64,000 nt of DNA from Triatoma infestans (lineage: Eukaryota; Arthropoda; Insecta; Hemiptera; Reduviidae). Where the stretch lies: assembly GCA_011037195.1 (NCBI GenBank), contig JAAEAF010005023.1, forward strand, positions 1-64,000, in the 5' to 3' direction. The notes under the pieces are model-generated. The model did no database searches. It was not told where the DNA came from and saw only the letters and a list, made by a program, of their open reading frames with translations. Position numbers and translations under genes: made by a program. Below are positions 1-11,590 of the stretch, one piece after another. The first letter of the stretch is position 1. The number at the start of each line of letters is the position of its first letter.

Positions 1-404
1 TTTTTGTTTTTTTTTTTTTGGCATCTGAGTATACTGGTTGACACTGTAGGCAACACTGGAAATTACACTGTTGAGAAAAAAATGGCTATATTTTTGTTTT
101 AGTTGCTCATTCTGTATAAAGTATTTGTGTGTGGTAAACATTTGATAAAAGCTATAAATTAAGGAAATTCTTTTGTCCATATTCAAAGCTCCAGTGTATG
201 TATCCAATATAAAGTGGCAACCCTTGTGGGGAATACTGGATTGAAGGTATAAGTTCAGAAGAGCTAAGCCATTAAAAAAGGCCAGATTTCAAGTAAGAAG
301 GTTGTTCACTGTTAATTTCAATGGTCTAAATAAAAAATTAAAAGAGGAAGGTATAGATTTGGATAGTGAACTAGAAAAAATAGCGGATAAAGCTAAGAGA
401 CTTT
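1..404. other. Left flank, no recognised gene
   Basis: This is AT-rich sequence upstream of the piggyBac end. One open stretch on + (about 245-408) encodes about 55 lysine-rich residues without a stop. It runs straight into the piggyBac TTAA target, so it could be a fragment of an interrupted exon. No similarity is recognised and no splice site was assigned. Confidence 0.3.
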
Positions 405-430
405 TTAACCCTGCAGAGGGCGCAATTGGA
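405..430 (+). repeat. Probable piggyBac left terminus at TTAA
   Basis: TTAA at 405-408 is followed immediately by CCCTGCAGAGGGCGCAA. piggyBac elements insert at TTAA and their termini start with CCC or CCY, so this fits the 5' end of the transposase remnant downstream. A matching inverted terminus was not found between 2864 and 4050, so the right end appears lost or too diverged. Confidence 0.5.
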
Positions 431-684
431 CTCCGAGTCGCAACAAGATATTTTTTTTTTATTTCTAGGTGACAGCGCTATCTGTCAGAAAATGGTGAAT
501 AATACCTTTTCTTCTAACCTCAATCCGCCGTAGTCTCAATGTTCGTGTGCTCATGAACAAGTAGTGTCTTTCTAACCTGTTTTGCGGACTGAGAGTCCTG
601 TGCGTTAGAATATTTTTTTTTAATTTTTGATTGTTTCATTTTGTTTCTCGCAATGAATGACCCATAGAGCGGTGACAAGAGAGA

Positions 685-2863
685 ATGAGAAGAATGTTTG
701 CAGAAAGTGTGGAAAATGTTGTAACTGGTGATGAAGATGATGATGAGGAGGAGGAGGAGGAGAAGGATAAGGAGAACGATAACGTTGAAGTTTATCAGGA
801 AGATAGCTCTATAGAGCAGGAAATTTCTGAAGAAGATGAGTTGCCAAGTAATGCAAATAATTTGTTTTATTTAGACAAAGATAAGATCGCTAAGTGGAAA
901 AAACCGTTTCCCCCCCAAAAAATGTTAGAACAAGGGCTGAAAATCTTTTGTCTCATTTTGAAGGTTGCAAGGTTTCTATAAAAAATTTGAAAACACCGTC
1001 AGAAATATGGCATTATTTTTTTGATGAAGAAATTCTAAATATTATTACACGTTGTACGAACCAACCGGTAGAAATTGTTAAGAAGAAACGGTTCAAAGAA
1101 AGAGATGTGGTGTAAAATTTACTACGTCCCAGAAATCCGAGCTACTATTGGGTTGCTCTACTTTGCAGGTGTTTTAAAAGCTAACCGTTTAAACATAGAA
1201 GATGAATGGAGAAGTGATGGAATTGGGGATGAGCTATTTTGCCTAACGATGTCAAAAAGATTTAAATTTCATGTGAGGCATTTGGTAAAGACGATTCCCC
1301 TCCTTCAAAGAAAGCGAAGAAGCGAGAAAAAGAGTCGCAACAGCGCCGTCAGGACGACTATCGTCGTCATCAGAACAAAAAGGCTCTTGATGAGCACGAT
1401 TTTCCTGTTGGCCGAAATGCGATGGACCGGAAGTACGCCAATATGGCCGAACCCACTGGATTAGATTTCTCCTCTGGGGAGAAGTCGTTTGTTCCAACTC
1501 GAACAGCTTCTGTTTTGCAAATCACTACTCGTGGTATTGGAGCAGCCGTCGCTGCCTCGTTTTACGAGGCATGTCGGTATGGGCGTGAAAGAGTGCACGC
1601 TTTGTGTCCACTCTTAGTTGCGTATCGGGCCGCTATGGCTCAGAACACTCTAAAACTCTCGCGGCAGGATGGCGGTCGTATCTGGCCGTATCCTGTGCCT
1701 ACTGCTAAGACTGATGTATTCATCGATCCTTCAGTGGCGTCGCTGATCGAGGGATACCGACTGACTTTCTCGCCGGTAACCAGCGAGAAAGCCAGATTCA
1801 AAAACCAAAAGGGTTTTTGAATCCGTCCTCCCAGCAACCCGTCTTCAACGTAGGTAAGGTTTGATAAATTGGCTCCTATTAGGGAAATATTTGATATGTT
1901 CGTCAGCAATTGCCAAACAGTGGACGCACCCATTGAGTATGTAGCAATTGACGAAAAACTGGAAGCATTTCGAGGGAAATGTAATTTCAGACAATATATT
2001 CATAACAAGCCAAATAAATTTGGGACAAAATGTTTGCGCTAACGAATTCAAAATGTACTATACATGTAATTAGAAGTTTATGTCAGTAAACAGCCGGAAG
2101 GTCCTTTCTCTACTTGCAATTCTCCTCATTCAGTTGTAGAGAGGCTATGTCAGCCAATAAAAGAAACCGGAAGAAATGTTGCCTTGGATATTGGTTTATG
2201 AGTTTAGAACTACTGAATAGTTTACTAAATAATTTCAAACTGACAATGGTGGGCAAGAAAAAATAAAACAGAATTGCCTGCCGAATTTATTTATCCAAAA
2301 CATCGTGCATCGGATCAAGTTTGTTTTGAGAAATAGCTATTCTTGTATCATAGCTAGAAGAGGCAAAAATGCATCATAACGACAAGGTTGATTCAGCTAC
2401 TGGGAAACTACCTGAAATGATTATATCTTATAATGAGACCAAAGGAGGAGTGGATATGTTAGACAAATTATGTTCCCGTTATAACTGTGCAAGAACACCC
2501 GACGTTGACCTATGGTCATTTTGTATTCACTTCTAAACATGGCCGGAATAAATTCTGCAGTAATTTTTAGTACCAATAATGATTTTCAAATATCACGAAG
2601 AGAATTTTCGCGACAATTATGCTTTCAATTAGTACACAAACATCTAAAAGAAAGAAACAGTATGGATAACATACCAAGAAATATTTCTTCAAGGATCAGA
2701 GTACTTCCTGGAGTAACAACAGTATCTGACACATCGATGAAAATAAGTTCTTCGACAAAACGTGGTCGCTGTTTATATTGCGACTGAAAAAAACACACCA
2801 TCTAGGTATTCTTGCCTTAAATGCGATACATACATTTGTCTAAAACATTCCAATTTTTATTGA
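685..2863 (+). pseudogene. Degenerate piggyBac transposase (DDE_Tnp_1_7), interrupted
   Basis: The pieces lie in order but in several frames. They are an acidic N-terminus with an Asp/Glu run (685-981), a segment with the family pattern around IWHYFFDEEIL and TN (about 960-1115), and a segment around IGLLYFAGVLKA (1110-1280). Next come a DKLAPIREIFD block and the IDEKLEAFRGKC block (about 1858-2043), and a KGGVDMLDKLC-like block (about 2440-2485). The last pieces are the MVILYSLLNMAGINS segment (2512-2600) and a C-terminal cysteine-rich zinc-binding region (CLYC, then CLKC and CLKH, about 2768-2863). These are the hallmarks of piggyBac transposases, normally about 550-600 residues. The coding sequence is broken by several frameshifts and stops and by a 562-bp insertion at 1291-1852, so it is non-functional. 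Confidence 0.85.
1291..1852 (+). other. Insert of unknown origin inside piggyBac, with an open frame
   Basis: Piggybac homology stops at about 1290 and resumes at about 1858. The intervening block is visibly richer in G and C than its surroundings. It is open on + from at least 1287 to 1817 (stop 1818-1820; first Met at 1422). The predicted peptide begins with a very basic, Lys/Arg/Gln-rich stretch and continues as a globular-looking sequence with no family I recognise. GGTAAAG (1284-1290) and GGTAAGG (1853-1859) flank it and could be an imperfect 7-bp target duplication. Possible sources are an endogenised virus-derived fragment, a retrogene fragment or another transposon. No evidence here decides between them. 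Confidence 0.6.
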
Positions 2864-4056
2864 AATAATTGCTGTATTAGTAGTAATAATAATAATGATG
2901 ATGATAATTAAAAACTATACTGATGTATTAAGTGAGTTATTATTTTGACGATTTCTTTCATGCTAAGTTTATAATTATTTGAGTTTACTGAGTAATTACT
3001 TGAGTGTACTGTACAGATAACATCGCTCTGTGTTTCATTGTTGAAAAAAGTGGTTTAAAATTATCGTACTTCAATGATTTTTGGCAGGAATGTAGTTTAA
3101 AGAGTTTTCTAGTATAGATTAGAATTTCATTGAATCTATCGAGTGGTTCATGAGGAATCGTTTAAAAAAACTTCAGTGTTTTAAAGAGTGTGTCAGTTGG
3201 TGGGGGAATCAAGTTGGGATCCTTTCATGTATGATCCTCTATCTTACTTATGTAACCAACAAATGTAAATAATGTTATTTAAATATAAAGTAATAGTAGA
3301 GTAGCAAAAGTCTTGCCAGAGATGATATAGAAATTGCTGACTCGGAAATCATCCCCTCTTTAGAGTGGATTCTTGGAGCCGTGAGAGGGAATTGAAAAGA
3401 GTCAAGTCAGTGGTGACAGTTGTTTCTATACAGTGATGAATTGTGGCTCGTGGCTATATGCCTGTGTGCTGGGTGAGTGAGTAGCCTTTCTGTATCACTT
3501 CTGGCAAAGCTTTAAAATAAATGTTCAGATAGTTTACATATAATTCTGGTTACTTTTATTGTTCTATAAAAGTGATCAAATCAGCTGATTGCTTTATTAT
3601 AAACAAGAGGCGAAGTTGTTTAATGCAGATTTAAATTTAAATTTTCTCAAAATGCGTTGCCTTTTTTTGCCTAATTTTGTGCTAAGGGATCATTTTGAGT
3701 GTTCCTCTCTTGATTTAAAATAGTGATCTGCATATTAGTACTTCCATGACTTTATTTTAAAACGTTTTAGTTTACAGTGTATATAACCTATATTAAGTGA
3801 CTTAATGTTTAATTCTAATTTGTGCTATCAGTTTGTGGACTTCAAAAACTATTAAACTACTCACTGATTTAGAGAAATGAAAACGAAAACTGTAAGTAGT
3901 CATATAAAACTAGATAGTGTAAGTAGTAATTAGTAATTGTATATAATAATAATTGTAAATAATATTTCTGTATTGAGTACATAAGGACTTAAAATACTAA
4001 CTCTTCATTTATTTATTTTCCTCTGTAATGAGTGAAATTAGTCATCTCCACAGACA
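2864..4056. other. AT-rich intergenic sequence
   Basis: There is no open frame of note on either strand and no recognisable repeat boundary. A short trinucleotide-like run of TAATAATAATGATGATGAT lies near 2884. The stretch probably contains the lost right end of the piggyBac copy and the 5' region of the jockey fragment that follows. Confidence 0.4.
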
Positions 4057-4975
4057 ATGAGTCTAAAAACGAGGACCTGTACGTCTGGCAACTCGCCTAA
4101 ACAAAATAAAAAAGTCAAAGACATCATCTCTAGCACCAAAACCCCTGTCAAGCAACAAGGGAACAAAAGCTCACAATCTCCCAAGGAACCAACACCTCTC
4201 ACTCAGTCCAACTGTTTTTCGTCAACCACCAATGGCAATCACAAAGAAACCAGTAGCGACCGTGACAGCCCCGCGGGGAGTCCTATCAAATAATCCATTT
4301 GCTCCTCTTGCTGATCAAGAAAATATGGAAGCCAACGTTCACCATCCCAGTACGTGTCCACAGACCTCCCCCTTTATATGTTAAGAATGTCAACCAATAT
4401 ACAGCTCTATGTACTTGCATTATCACAGTTAGTAGTGATTGATACTTTTTCTTGCAAAGCACGGATTACTGACTTAGTAATTAATGCCAAAACGAGTGAC
4501 ACTTACAGACGCATCATCAGATTCCTCAAGGAGAATAACGCCGATTATCATACCTTCCAAATAGAAAAAGACAAGGCCTACAGGGTAGTCATTCGACACT
4601 TCATCAAAGTGTGCGCATCGACCCGTCGAGCTCATCAAGGAAGAACTCACAGAGCTCGGCCACACGGTGTGAACCGTACTCTAATGATACATCCAGTCAC
4701 CAAACCAACTCTGCCATTCTTTATTGTTGAACTCGAACCTCGACCAAATAACAAGTATATTTTCGATATCGAAACCCTCTTTACTTAAAAATCAAAGTTG
4801 AGGAACCACATAAGCAACGTATAATAGTACAATGCAAGCGTTGTCAGAAGTGTGGTCACACGAAAAGCTGCTGTCAGCACAGACCAAGATGCGTAAAATG
4901 TGCAGGGGAAAACTTCACTCAAGATTGCGGTAAGTTGCCTAACACTCCAGCTAGGTGTGCACTCTGCATTATACT
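4057..4975 (+). pseudogene. Jockey-type non-LTR retrotransposon ORF1 (Gag-like) fragment
   Basis: The first 78 codons (4057-4293) are Ser/Thr/Pro/Lys-rich and end at a stop. Homology resumes at 4354-4788 in another frame, with the pattern SDTYRRIIRFLKENNADYHT followed by KAYRVVIRHF. This is the pre-zinc-finger domain (PRE_C2HC) found before the CCHC knuckles in jockey-clade ORF1 proteins. The PFFIVELEPRPNNKYIFDI segment also belongs to that domain. After a further frame change, cysteine-rich zinc knuckles follow (about 4838-4975: CQKC, CVKC and CALC patterns). ORF1 proteins package the element RNA. There is no adjoining ORF2; the copy stops where errantivirus sequence starts near 4976. Confidence 0.8.
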
Positions 4976-4989
4976 ATCATTAGTCAAAT

Positions 4990-6111
4990 ATGAACCAAGA
5001 GAACCCAAGGTAAAGAAGTTATTCAACACAAAGACTCGAATACTCACGGAAATTTCAGAAAACATCTTAGAGAAGGACATAATAGAATTTATAAAAGAAT
5101 ATATCCAACCGAAAACAAAATACGGACTAACATGATTTTTATATTCCATTTACAGCTACTGTAATGAATTACTTTAAAGACTCAGACATCATGTTCGTAA
5201 AATTTACACAAAAACTGATAGACATAGAAGACGAAGACGAAATTAAGGAAACTATAGAAAACTATCATACGGGAAAAACTAATCACAGAGGTATAGAAGA
5301 AACGTATAATAGAATCAAAAGAACTTACTATTGGCCAAACATGAGGGAAACTATACAGAACTACATAAATAGGTGCGATATCTTCCTAAGGACAAAATAT
5401 GCCCGGATCCCAATCAAACCTAAATTTAATCATACACCTACCCCAACGAAACCATTCGAAACACTACACATAGACAGTTTAACGTTGGACGGAAACAAAT
5501 TTCTCACAATAATCGACTCTTTCTCAAAATTTGCACAAGTATACAAACTCAGATCGGGACAAGGAATAGAAGCAGCGGACAAACTAATCAAATATTTCAC
5601 GCACTATGGATACCGGAACAAATTATTTCTGACAACGGACTGGAATTTAACAATTCAGTAATTAAAGAATTACTAGACTTACATAAAATAAACTTGCACT
5701 TAATGAGCTCACAACACCCGGAATCTAACGGAATCGCTGAAAGATTTCATTCAACATTAATCGAACATATACGAATATTGAGAGACAGGAAAGAATTCGA
5801 CAAAGACAATTTAGAAACCAATATACGCTGACCTAGGCTACAATAACAGTATACATACAGTTACAAAATGAACCCCCTTCGAAACGATACACGGACACAT
5901 ACAGAGAAACCCTATTTTTGAAATGAATTTACAGAAACAACTTATAAACAATTACGTTACTAATCACAGACAGAAAACAAAAATACTATATGAACAAATT
6001 AGGAATCAAAGCGAAGCAACAAAGAATAAGACCATAGAGAAAAGAAATAAAAACAGAGAAAAACCCCCCGAAATTCCGAAAGAGTCTACATTAAGAACAA
6101 ACAAAAAATGA
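4990..6111 (+). pseudogene. pol: Integrase part of Pol, errantivirus-like copy 1
   Basis: The longest open piece (5164-5661) carries the H-H part of the integrase zinc domain (YHTGKTNHRGIEETYNRI), then YYWPNM. The two following cysteines are disturbed (CDIFLRTK in place of C-x2-C). The catalytic core starts at HIDSLTLDG, which holds the first Asp. A frameshift near 5630-5660 separates this from the second Asp (SDNGLEF) and from the third acidic position in ESNGIAERFHS, where the Glu is retained. The basic C-terminal tail (5923-6111) is Lys/Asn/Glu-rich. Upstream, 4990-5135 aligns with the region between RNase H and integrase of related elements but ends at a stop. Integrase would join the retroelement cDNA to host DNA; this copy cannot. 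Confidence 0.8.
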
Positions 6112-6296
6112 GCAAAACTAAAGATAAATTTCAAAAAGAAACTATCGAGACAATAAGTAGCAAATTAAAAACAGCAACCATAACACCCAGACACTATAAC
6201 ACACAAAACAAAGTACATATATCAAATATAAAACGCCCTAGAAAATTAAAACATAATAACCGTGACGAAACTGTTCCAGGTTCCTCACAATCCTGA

Positions 6297-6724
6297 CTCA
6301 AAGATTCGAAATAAAAAATATAACACATAACCCTGGCATACTACCAATAAACATGGGTACAGATAGACTCCAAACCACCATACACACACTAATACACTTC
6401 TACCAAATAAATCCACTATTGGAACAAGTACAAAATACAGACAACCACTATAAAATATATTAGAAGAAATAAAGGAAAGCAATTTAATCATAAACTGGAG
6501 GATATAATAGGAGATAAGGTGAATAAAATAAAATCAATCACTAATTATTGTAAATTTATAAATTATATAAGAGAAATAATAAGTAGTAAACTAGAAATGG
6601 TTAATATTAAAAATTCCACTAGTAGGAATAAAAGAGGTATTATAAATGGTCTAGGGACTATATTAAAAAGTAAAACCGGCAATTTAGGTGCCAATGATGG
6701 TGAGAATTATATTAAGTTAATCAA
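6297..6724 (+). pseudogene. env: Env N-terminal fragment, errantivirus-like copy 1
   Basis: An N-terminal piece (about 6297-6460) parallels the start of the env of copy 2 (its GPGILAVALNP region corresponds to NPGILPINMG here). After stops, 6519-6724 contains the dibasic cleavage-site context SRNKRGIINGLG, the counterpart of SRPKRGLINGLG in copy 2. The sequence ends abruptly where the LTR at 6725 begins, without a polypurine tract, so more than half of the glycoprotein is missing. In intact errantiviruses this protein mediates membrane fusion. This fragment is inert. Confidence 0.75.
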
Positions 6725-6982
6725 AGTTATGACGCATCCATAGGAAAAGTACCAATGCCGAGTCAGCAGAGGCTGATTTCATATAAATACAGCCACCGAC
6801 CAGCAGGCAGGCAGTTCATAGCTCACCACCAGACCATTCGCATCTAAGTTCTTATTTCCAGTGCATTATATTATTGTGTTAAACTATTAGAGTAACTTGT
6901 GTATTGTCTTTAAATTATAATTGTAACTTTATATTAAATAAATCTTTTTAAAAAGAGGCTTCCGGGTTCTTGTGACATAACT
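6725..6982 (+). repeat. LTR (5' LTR of copy 2, abutting copy 1)
   Basis: Its 258 bp share start (AGTTATGAC) and end (GACATAACT) with the downstream LTR at 13217. The ends are inverted repeats of each other. Inside are a TATA-like ATATAAATA at about 6783-6791 and an AATAAA polyadenylation signal near 6936-6946, matching U3 promoter and R/U5 signals. On the left it touches env of copy 1 with no polypurine tract. Confidence 0.85.
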
Positions 6983-6999
6983 GGCGCCCGAACAGGGAC
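6982..6999 (+). other. Primer-binding site, lysine-tRNA type
   Basis: TGGCGCCCGAACAGGGAC begins at the last base of the LTR. This 18-mer is the well-known binding site for the 3' end of a lysine tRNA used by lentiviruses, and gypsy-type elements also use tRNA-Lys. It marks the start of minus-strand synthesis and confirms the element orientation. Confidence 0.85.
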
Positions 7000-7246
7000 T
7001 GCGAAGGCTCAAGTCGAATAGTGCGACCATTTGTCTCACAGTGCGACCATCCGTCCCACATCCAAAGAAGACTAGAAGCTCCCACATCAGTGGCTTATTC
7101 GCAGCTCTCCACCTACAAGAACCAGGACCATCCTCAGACAACTGAAGAACAGCAAGCTGGCGAGTCAACAAGCACGCAAATCTGTAAGTAGCTCATCTAT
7201 CCTCAAACCATCCAAATTAGTTCTCCCTAAAGAAACCATCCCCGAA

Positions 7247-7938
7247 ATGACACAAATTAATTATAAAATTTCTAAGGAAGACTACGACCACATACCTTAC
7301 TTTGACGGCAACCCCTCCGAGCTAGCATTCTTTTGCGAAATTGTTGAAAGTGCTTTCGCTACTGTCTGCGCAGAAAATATAGTCGAAAGGGACTACAACC
7401 ATAACATTCTATTTATAAAAGTAAAAAGTAAATTAGTAGGGCCCGCTAGAAATATCCTTCTCTCTAACAATGTGGACCATTTACTAAATTTATTAAAATT
7501 TTTAAAGGAAAGTTTTGCTGACTCGAGATCCTACGAGATACTCAAGGACGAGATCTTACAAACCAAAATGCACGCTAGAGAGTCTCCCATTGACTTTGTC
7601 AATAGAGTACAGGAATTGCGAAACTTAGTTTACATTAGACTTAAGTTAGACGGACTGACAGCGGATGCCCTGAACCAACTGATGATGCGAGTCGACAAAG
7701 AGATAATCTTTCATATATACAAATGCTTACCCCCTACACTAAGAAAGACTATGTTTCTCCACACGAACTGACCCACTGCCAAAATGAAGACCCACCTGAA
7801 AGCTATACCGAACCAGATAAAATATATGAGGACAGACTTTCCCGCCTAGAGAATTCTATAGACAGAATAACCGAAAAATTTGAGCATTTTTTAGACGATG
7901 GCCACGAGAGCCAAGAAGGCCCCCCGAATTTAGCTTAA
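7247..7938 (+). pseudogene. gag: Gag of errantivirus-like copy 2 (frameshifted)
   Basis: The first frame (7247-7771, 174 codons, ATG start) has the PYFDGNPSELAFFCEIVES opening typical of errantivirus and Ty3/gypsy capsid proteins and the RNILL / LKFLKESFADSRSYEIL helical region. The frame ends early at 7771. An overlapping frame (7723-7938) continues with an acidic, coiled-coil-like tail (EDRLSRLENSIDRITEKF). No CCHC zinc knuckle is visible, which is usual for this group. Full-length relatives are longer, so both a frameshift near 7720-7770 and some loss are likely. Gag would form the particle around the RNA. Confidence 0.75.
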
Positions 7939-10900
7939 ACCTCGTAAATAAATCACTACCCCACTTCGTAGACAAATCCGGCCTCAAATGGCTAGTAGAC
8001 ACAGGCTCGTCGGAAAATTATATCAATCCAAATGTGGTTCCCGCTAACGCCCTATTAGTAAAAGATCCCTTCATAATCTCCACTCCCGCAGGTAAGAAGC
8101 AGGGAGAATCCTCATGTAAATTTAACATCCTAGAAACCTTCAACGTAAACCTTCAAACCAAATTCCATTTGTTTCCTTTCTCAGACAAATATGACATCCT
8201 ATTAGGCCATAAGACCATGCAAGAACTTGGCATGAGTATAGACCTAAACAATAATGTCCTTTCCTATCCTCAAGGCACAATCCCCCTGAAATTCACCCTT
8301 AACGCCACAAGTGACGATCCAAATATAATCAACATAGAGCAAGGTGTCAATTTCATAGAATTACCAATTAGAAATAAAGAACTAAGGTACGGATTAGTAA
8401 ATGAAGATATAAAAATTAATGAGAAGTGTACCGTAAAAGAAGGACTGTATAATGTTAACAATAATAAAATTCTGTGTAAAGTTGAGTCCAAGGAAGTCAT
8501 GGCCATTTGCCCTGAACCCATGGATGTCGACGAACCGCAGGAAACTAGTATAAACATACCGGACGTAGTAGTGACCAATTGTCCCGAAATGTCCGACAAA
8601 CTTAGGTTAAGAGAAATAAAAAATGAAATTCCTAAACTAATAAGAACTGAGCACATGAACTCAGAGGAAAAGAATAAGATAATAGAACTAATAAAGAACT
8701 ACCCCCAAATAATCAAAAGAGAGCATGACAAACTAAGCTGCACGGACTTACTGAAGCATAAAATCCGAACCACGGACGAACACCCCGTATACACTCGAAA
8801 TTATAGGTACCCGGAAATATATCGGAAAGACGTACAAATTGAAGTCGACAAACTACTAGAAAATAAAATAATACAGCATTCGAATTCCCCCTACAACAGC
8901 CCAATCTGGGTAGTACCAAAGAAACCAAACGCCTCCGGTAAAAAGAAAATAAGAATGGTCATAGACTACCGCAAACTTAACAACAAGACAATCGAGGACA
9001 AATTCCCCCTTCCTAACATTGAAGACTTATTCGGTAAAATAGGACGCGCGACTTACTTCTCAGCAATTGACTTAGCTTCAGGGTTCCATCAAATCGAAAT
9101 GGATCCCGAATCAGTTCCCAAGACAGCATTCTCTACTGAAAGCGGACATTACGAATTCCTGCGCATGCCTTTCGGGCTTAAGAATGCGCCCCCCACATTC
9201 CAAAGAGCCGTAAATTCCCTCTTTTCTAGAATCCCTAACGTATTAGTATACATGGACGACATTATTATCTTTTCAGACATCTTGGACGAACATATAAAGC
9301 ACCTTAAGACGGTCTTTGACAAGCTTAGACAACACAATCTAAAAATTCAACTGGACAAGACGGAATTCTTCAAACGCGAACTTCTCTTCTTAGGACACAT
9401 CATTTCCGACAAGGGTATACAACCTAACCCGGCCAAACTAGACGCTATTGCTAAATTTCCACTTCCCAAGACACAGAAACAAATCAAACAATTTCTCGGA
9501 CTTACAGGCTACTACCGAAAGATGATCAAAAACTATGCCAAGATAGCCAGACCTCTAACCCTCTCACTAAGAAAAGACAAAGACATCATAATTGACAACA
9601 GCTATAAACAAGCCTTTGAGACGTTGAAATCCCTTTTACAGAATAGTCCCATCCTGCAATTGCCTAACTTCGAGAAACCCTTTATCCTCACAACAGACGC
9701 CTCCAATTACGCTATCGGAGCAGTCCTATCCCAGAACATAGACGGAAAGGACCTCCCTATTTCCTTTGCCTCTCGCACACTAAACAGACAGGAGGAAAAC
9801 TATTCCACTATAGAAAAAGAACTACTGGCCATAGTTTGGGCCTGCAAACACTTTAGACCATACATCTACGGACGTAAATTCACTATACAGACTGACCATA
9901 AACCACTACAATGGCTACACAATCTCAAAGAGCCAAATTCTAAGCTCATACGATGGAAACTACAACTGGCAGACTTTGACTTCGACGTCAAGTACGTACA
10001 GGGAAAAACTAACGTAGTAGCAGACGCACTATCACGAAACCCACCAGAGGAACAAAACCTAAACGCCGTGGAGACCTCTCCAAATCCCGAAGAAATCCTA
10101 AACGAATTCCTTTCCGCCCCTTCACCTGAAACCAGCGACGAAATCCTAGAAGACCTAGCACGAGCTTTAAACATTACTGACGAAGACGAGAATGAGAGCT
10201 TACAAACGCAACACTCCCAAGAATCCTCTAACAGTCAAATCAAAATAATAGACGACAAGACCCGTTGCATCAACGTAGAAAAATTTCAAATTGTCCTGAC
10301 CCGCGGTAACCCCGAGACGAAAGTCCCAATTGACAGACCTTTCAACAAAACTAGGTACAACTGGTACACTAGGTACCCATACTCTAACGACATAGACGAA
10401 TACTGCCTAGAATACTTACAACCGAATCATACGTACGGCGTCCTGTGCTCACCTCCTATAGAAAACTCCATTGACGAACAGATATACGACCAAATCTTTG
10501 TTCACCTGTCCAATATAATAAAAGACAAATTTCCGACAGTCAAACTCAAACGATACTACACCAAAAGACTAGACATAACAGACTCCTCGGAACAAGAAGA
10601 AACTATTCAAAATTATCATGTCGGCAAAACCGCACACCGTGGTATACACGAAGTGTACAGAACCCTAACCAAACGTTACTACTGGCCCAAAATGCTCGAA
10701 CAGATAACAAAAGTAATCAACAACTGTTCTCTTTGTAAGGAAGTAAAATACGAGCGTAGACCGATACGACAAATTTATGAAATTACACCTACTCCTTCCA
10801 AACCTTTCGAAAGACTACAGGGAGACATACTACACTACAACGGGAAGCAAATCTTTACACTCATTGACTGTTTCTCCAAAAAACTATACGGTTATCCAAT

Positions 10901-11430
10901 TAGAACCTCCTCTGCTCACGAAATCGTTACCTCTTTAGAACACTATCTAAGTCTATTCCCTTGCCCTAAGACAATTCAATTTGACAACGGAACAGAATTT
11001 AAAAACGGACTAGTGGAGAACTTTCTAAAATACAATAACATAGACACCCACTTTACTACCCCAAACCATTCGGACTCCAACGGACTAATAAACAGAGCCC
11101 ACTCGACACTAATTGAAATTCTAAATATAATCAAACACGGAAAAGACTACACCCTCAACAAAATTCTAAGACTAGGACTAATAGCCTATAACAACGCCAT
11201 AGTTTCTAACCTCAAAATGACCTCAAAATGACACCTTCGGCATACAAACTACCACTTACGCACAAGACCTGGTTCTAGAACAGAAAGTTAAAGAATACCA
11301 TGAAGATAGGGAATTGGTAGCCCGCGCTATTAAGGAAATTATCGAGAAAGAAAAAGAAACACGGACTAACAGACTAAACCAGACCAGAGAAAATATCGAA
11401 ATTCCGGAAGGCGAAGTTTACATATGAGAC
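7926..11430 (+). pseudogene. pol: Pol polyprotein of copy 2: protease, RT, RNase H, integrase
   Basis: The frame is open from inside gag. A C6 run at 7920-7925 lies where a -1 frameshift could join Gag to Pol. Domains in order are: aspartic protease with DTGSS (about 7998-8012); reverse transcriptase with SAIDLASGFHQ, PFGLKNAPPTFQ and YMDD (9249-9260); RNase H with TTDAS and TDHKPLQWL (about 9690-9910); and the integrase zinc domain with H-H and NCSLC (about 10610-10740). The integrase core keeps the first two Asp (GDIL, DNGTEF), but the position of the catalytic Glu reads Asn (11091-11093, SNGLINRAHS). An exact 11-bp tandem duplication (11210-11220 and 11221-11231) shifts frame and ends the ORF at 11231. 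The C-terminal tail continues out of frame to a TGA at about 11425. Reverse transcription and integration were its role; this copy is inactive. Confidence 0.9.
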
Positions 11431-11590
11431 AAACAATACGGCAAAGCCAAGCCGAAGTTTAAAAGGGGAAATTATTCTCAGAAAACTAAATTAGTAACCA
11501 CGCAAAGGAAATCCTTTAAAGTACATCCTAATCTAGTAAAAAGACCTAGAAAATTTACACAACACGCTCTTCCTGTTACAGATAAGGACA

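Larger units (their letters stand above)
4976..6724 (+). mobile_element. 5'-truncated errantivirus-like LTR element (copy 1)
   Basis: Only the 3' part of a Ty3/gypsy element is left: the end of pol (integrase) and the start of env. It runs directly into the LTR at 6725. It belongs to the same broad family as the fuller copy at 6725-13444, but at protein level it is clearly diverged from that copy. Everything upstream of the integrase (LTR, gag, protease, RT, RNase H) is absent, and the break joins a jockey ORF1 fragment. Confidence 0.8.

Noticed and set aside
2864..4050. Right terminus of the piggyBac copy
   Set aside because: No reverse complement of CCCTGCAGAGGGCG next to TTAA could be found.
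8270..10174. Minus-strand frames inside pol
   Set aside because: They overlap a well-supported plus-strand polyprotein and show no domain features.
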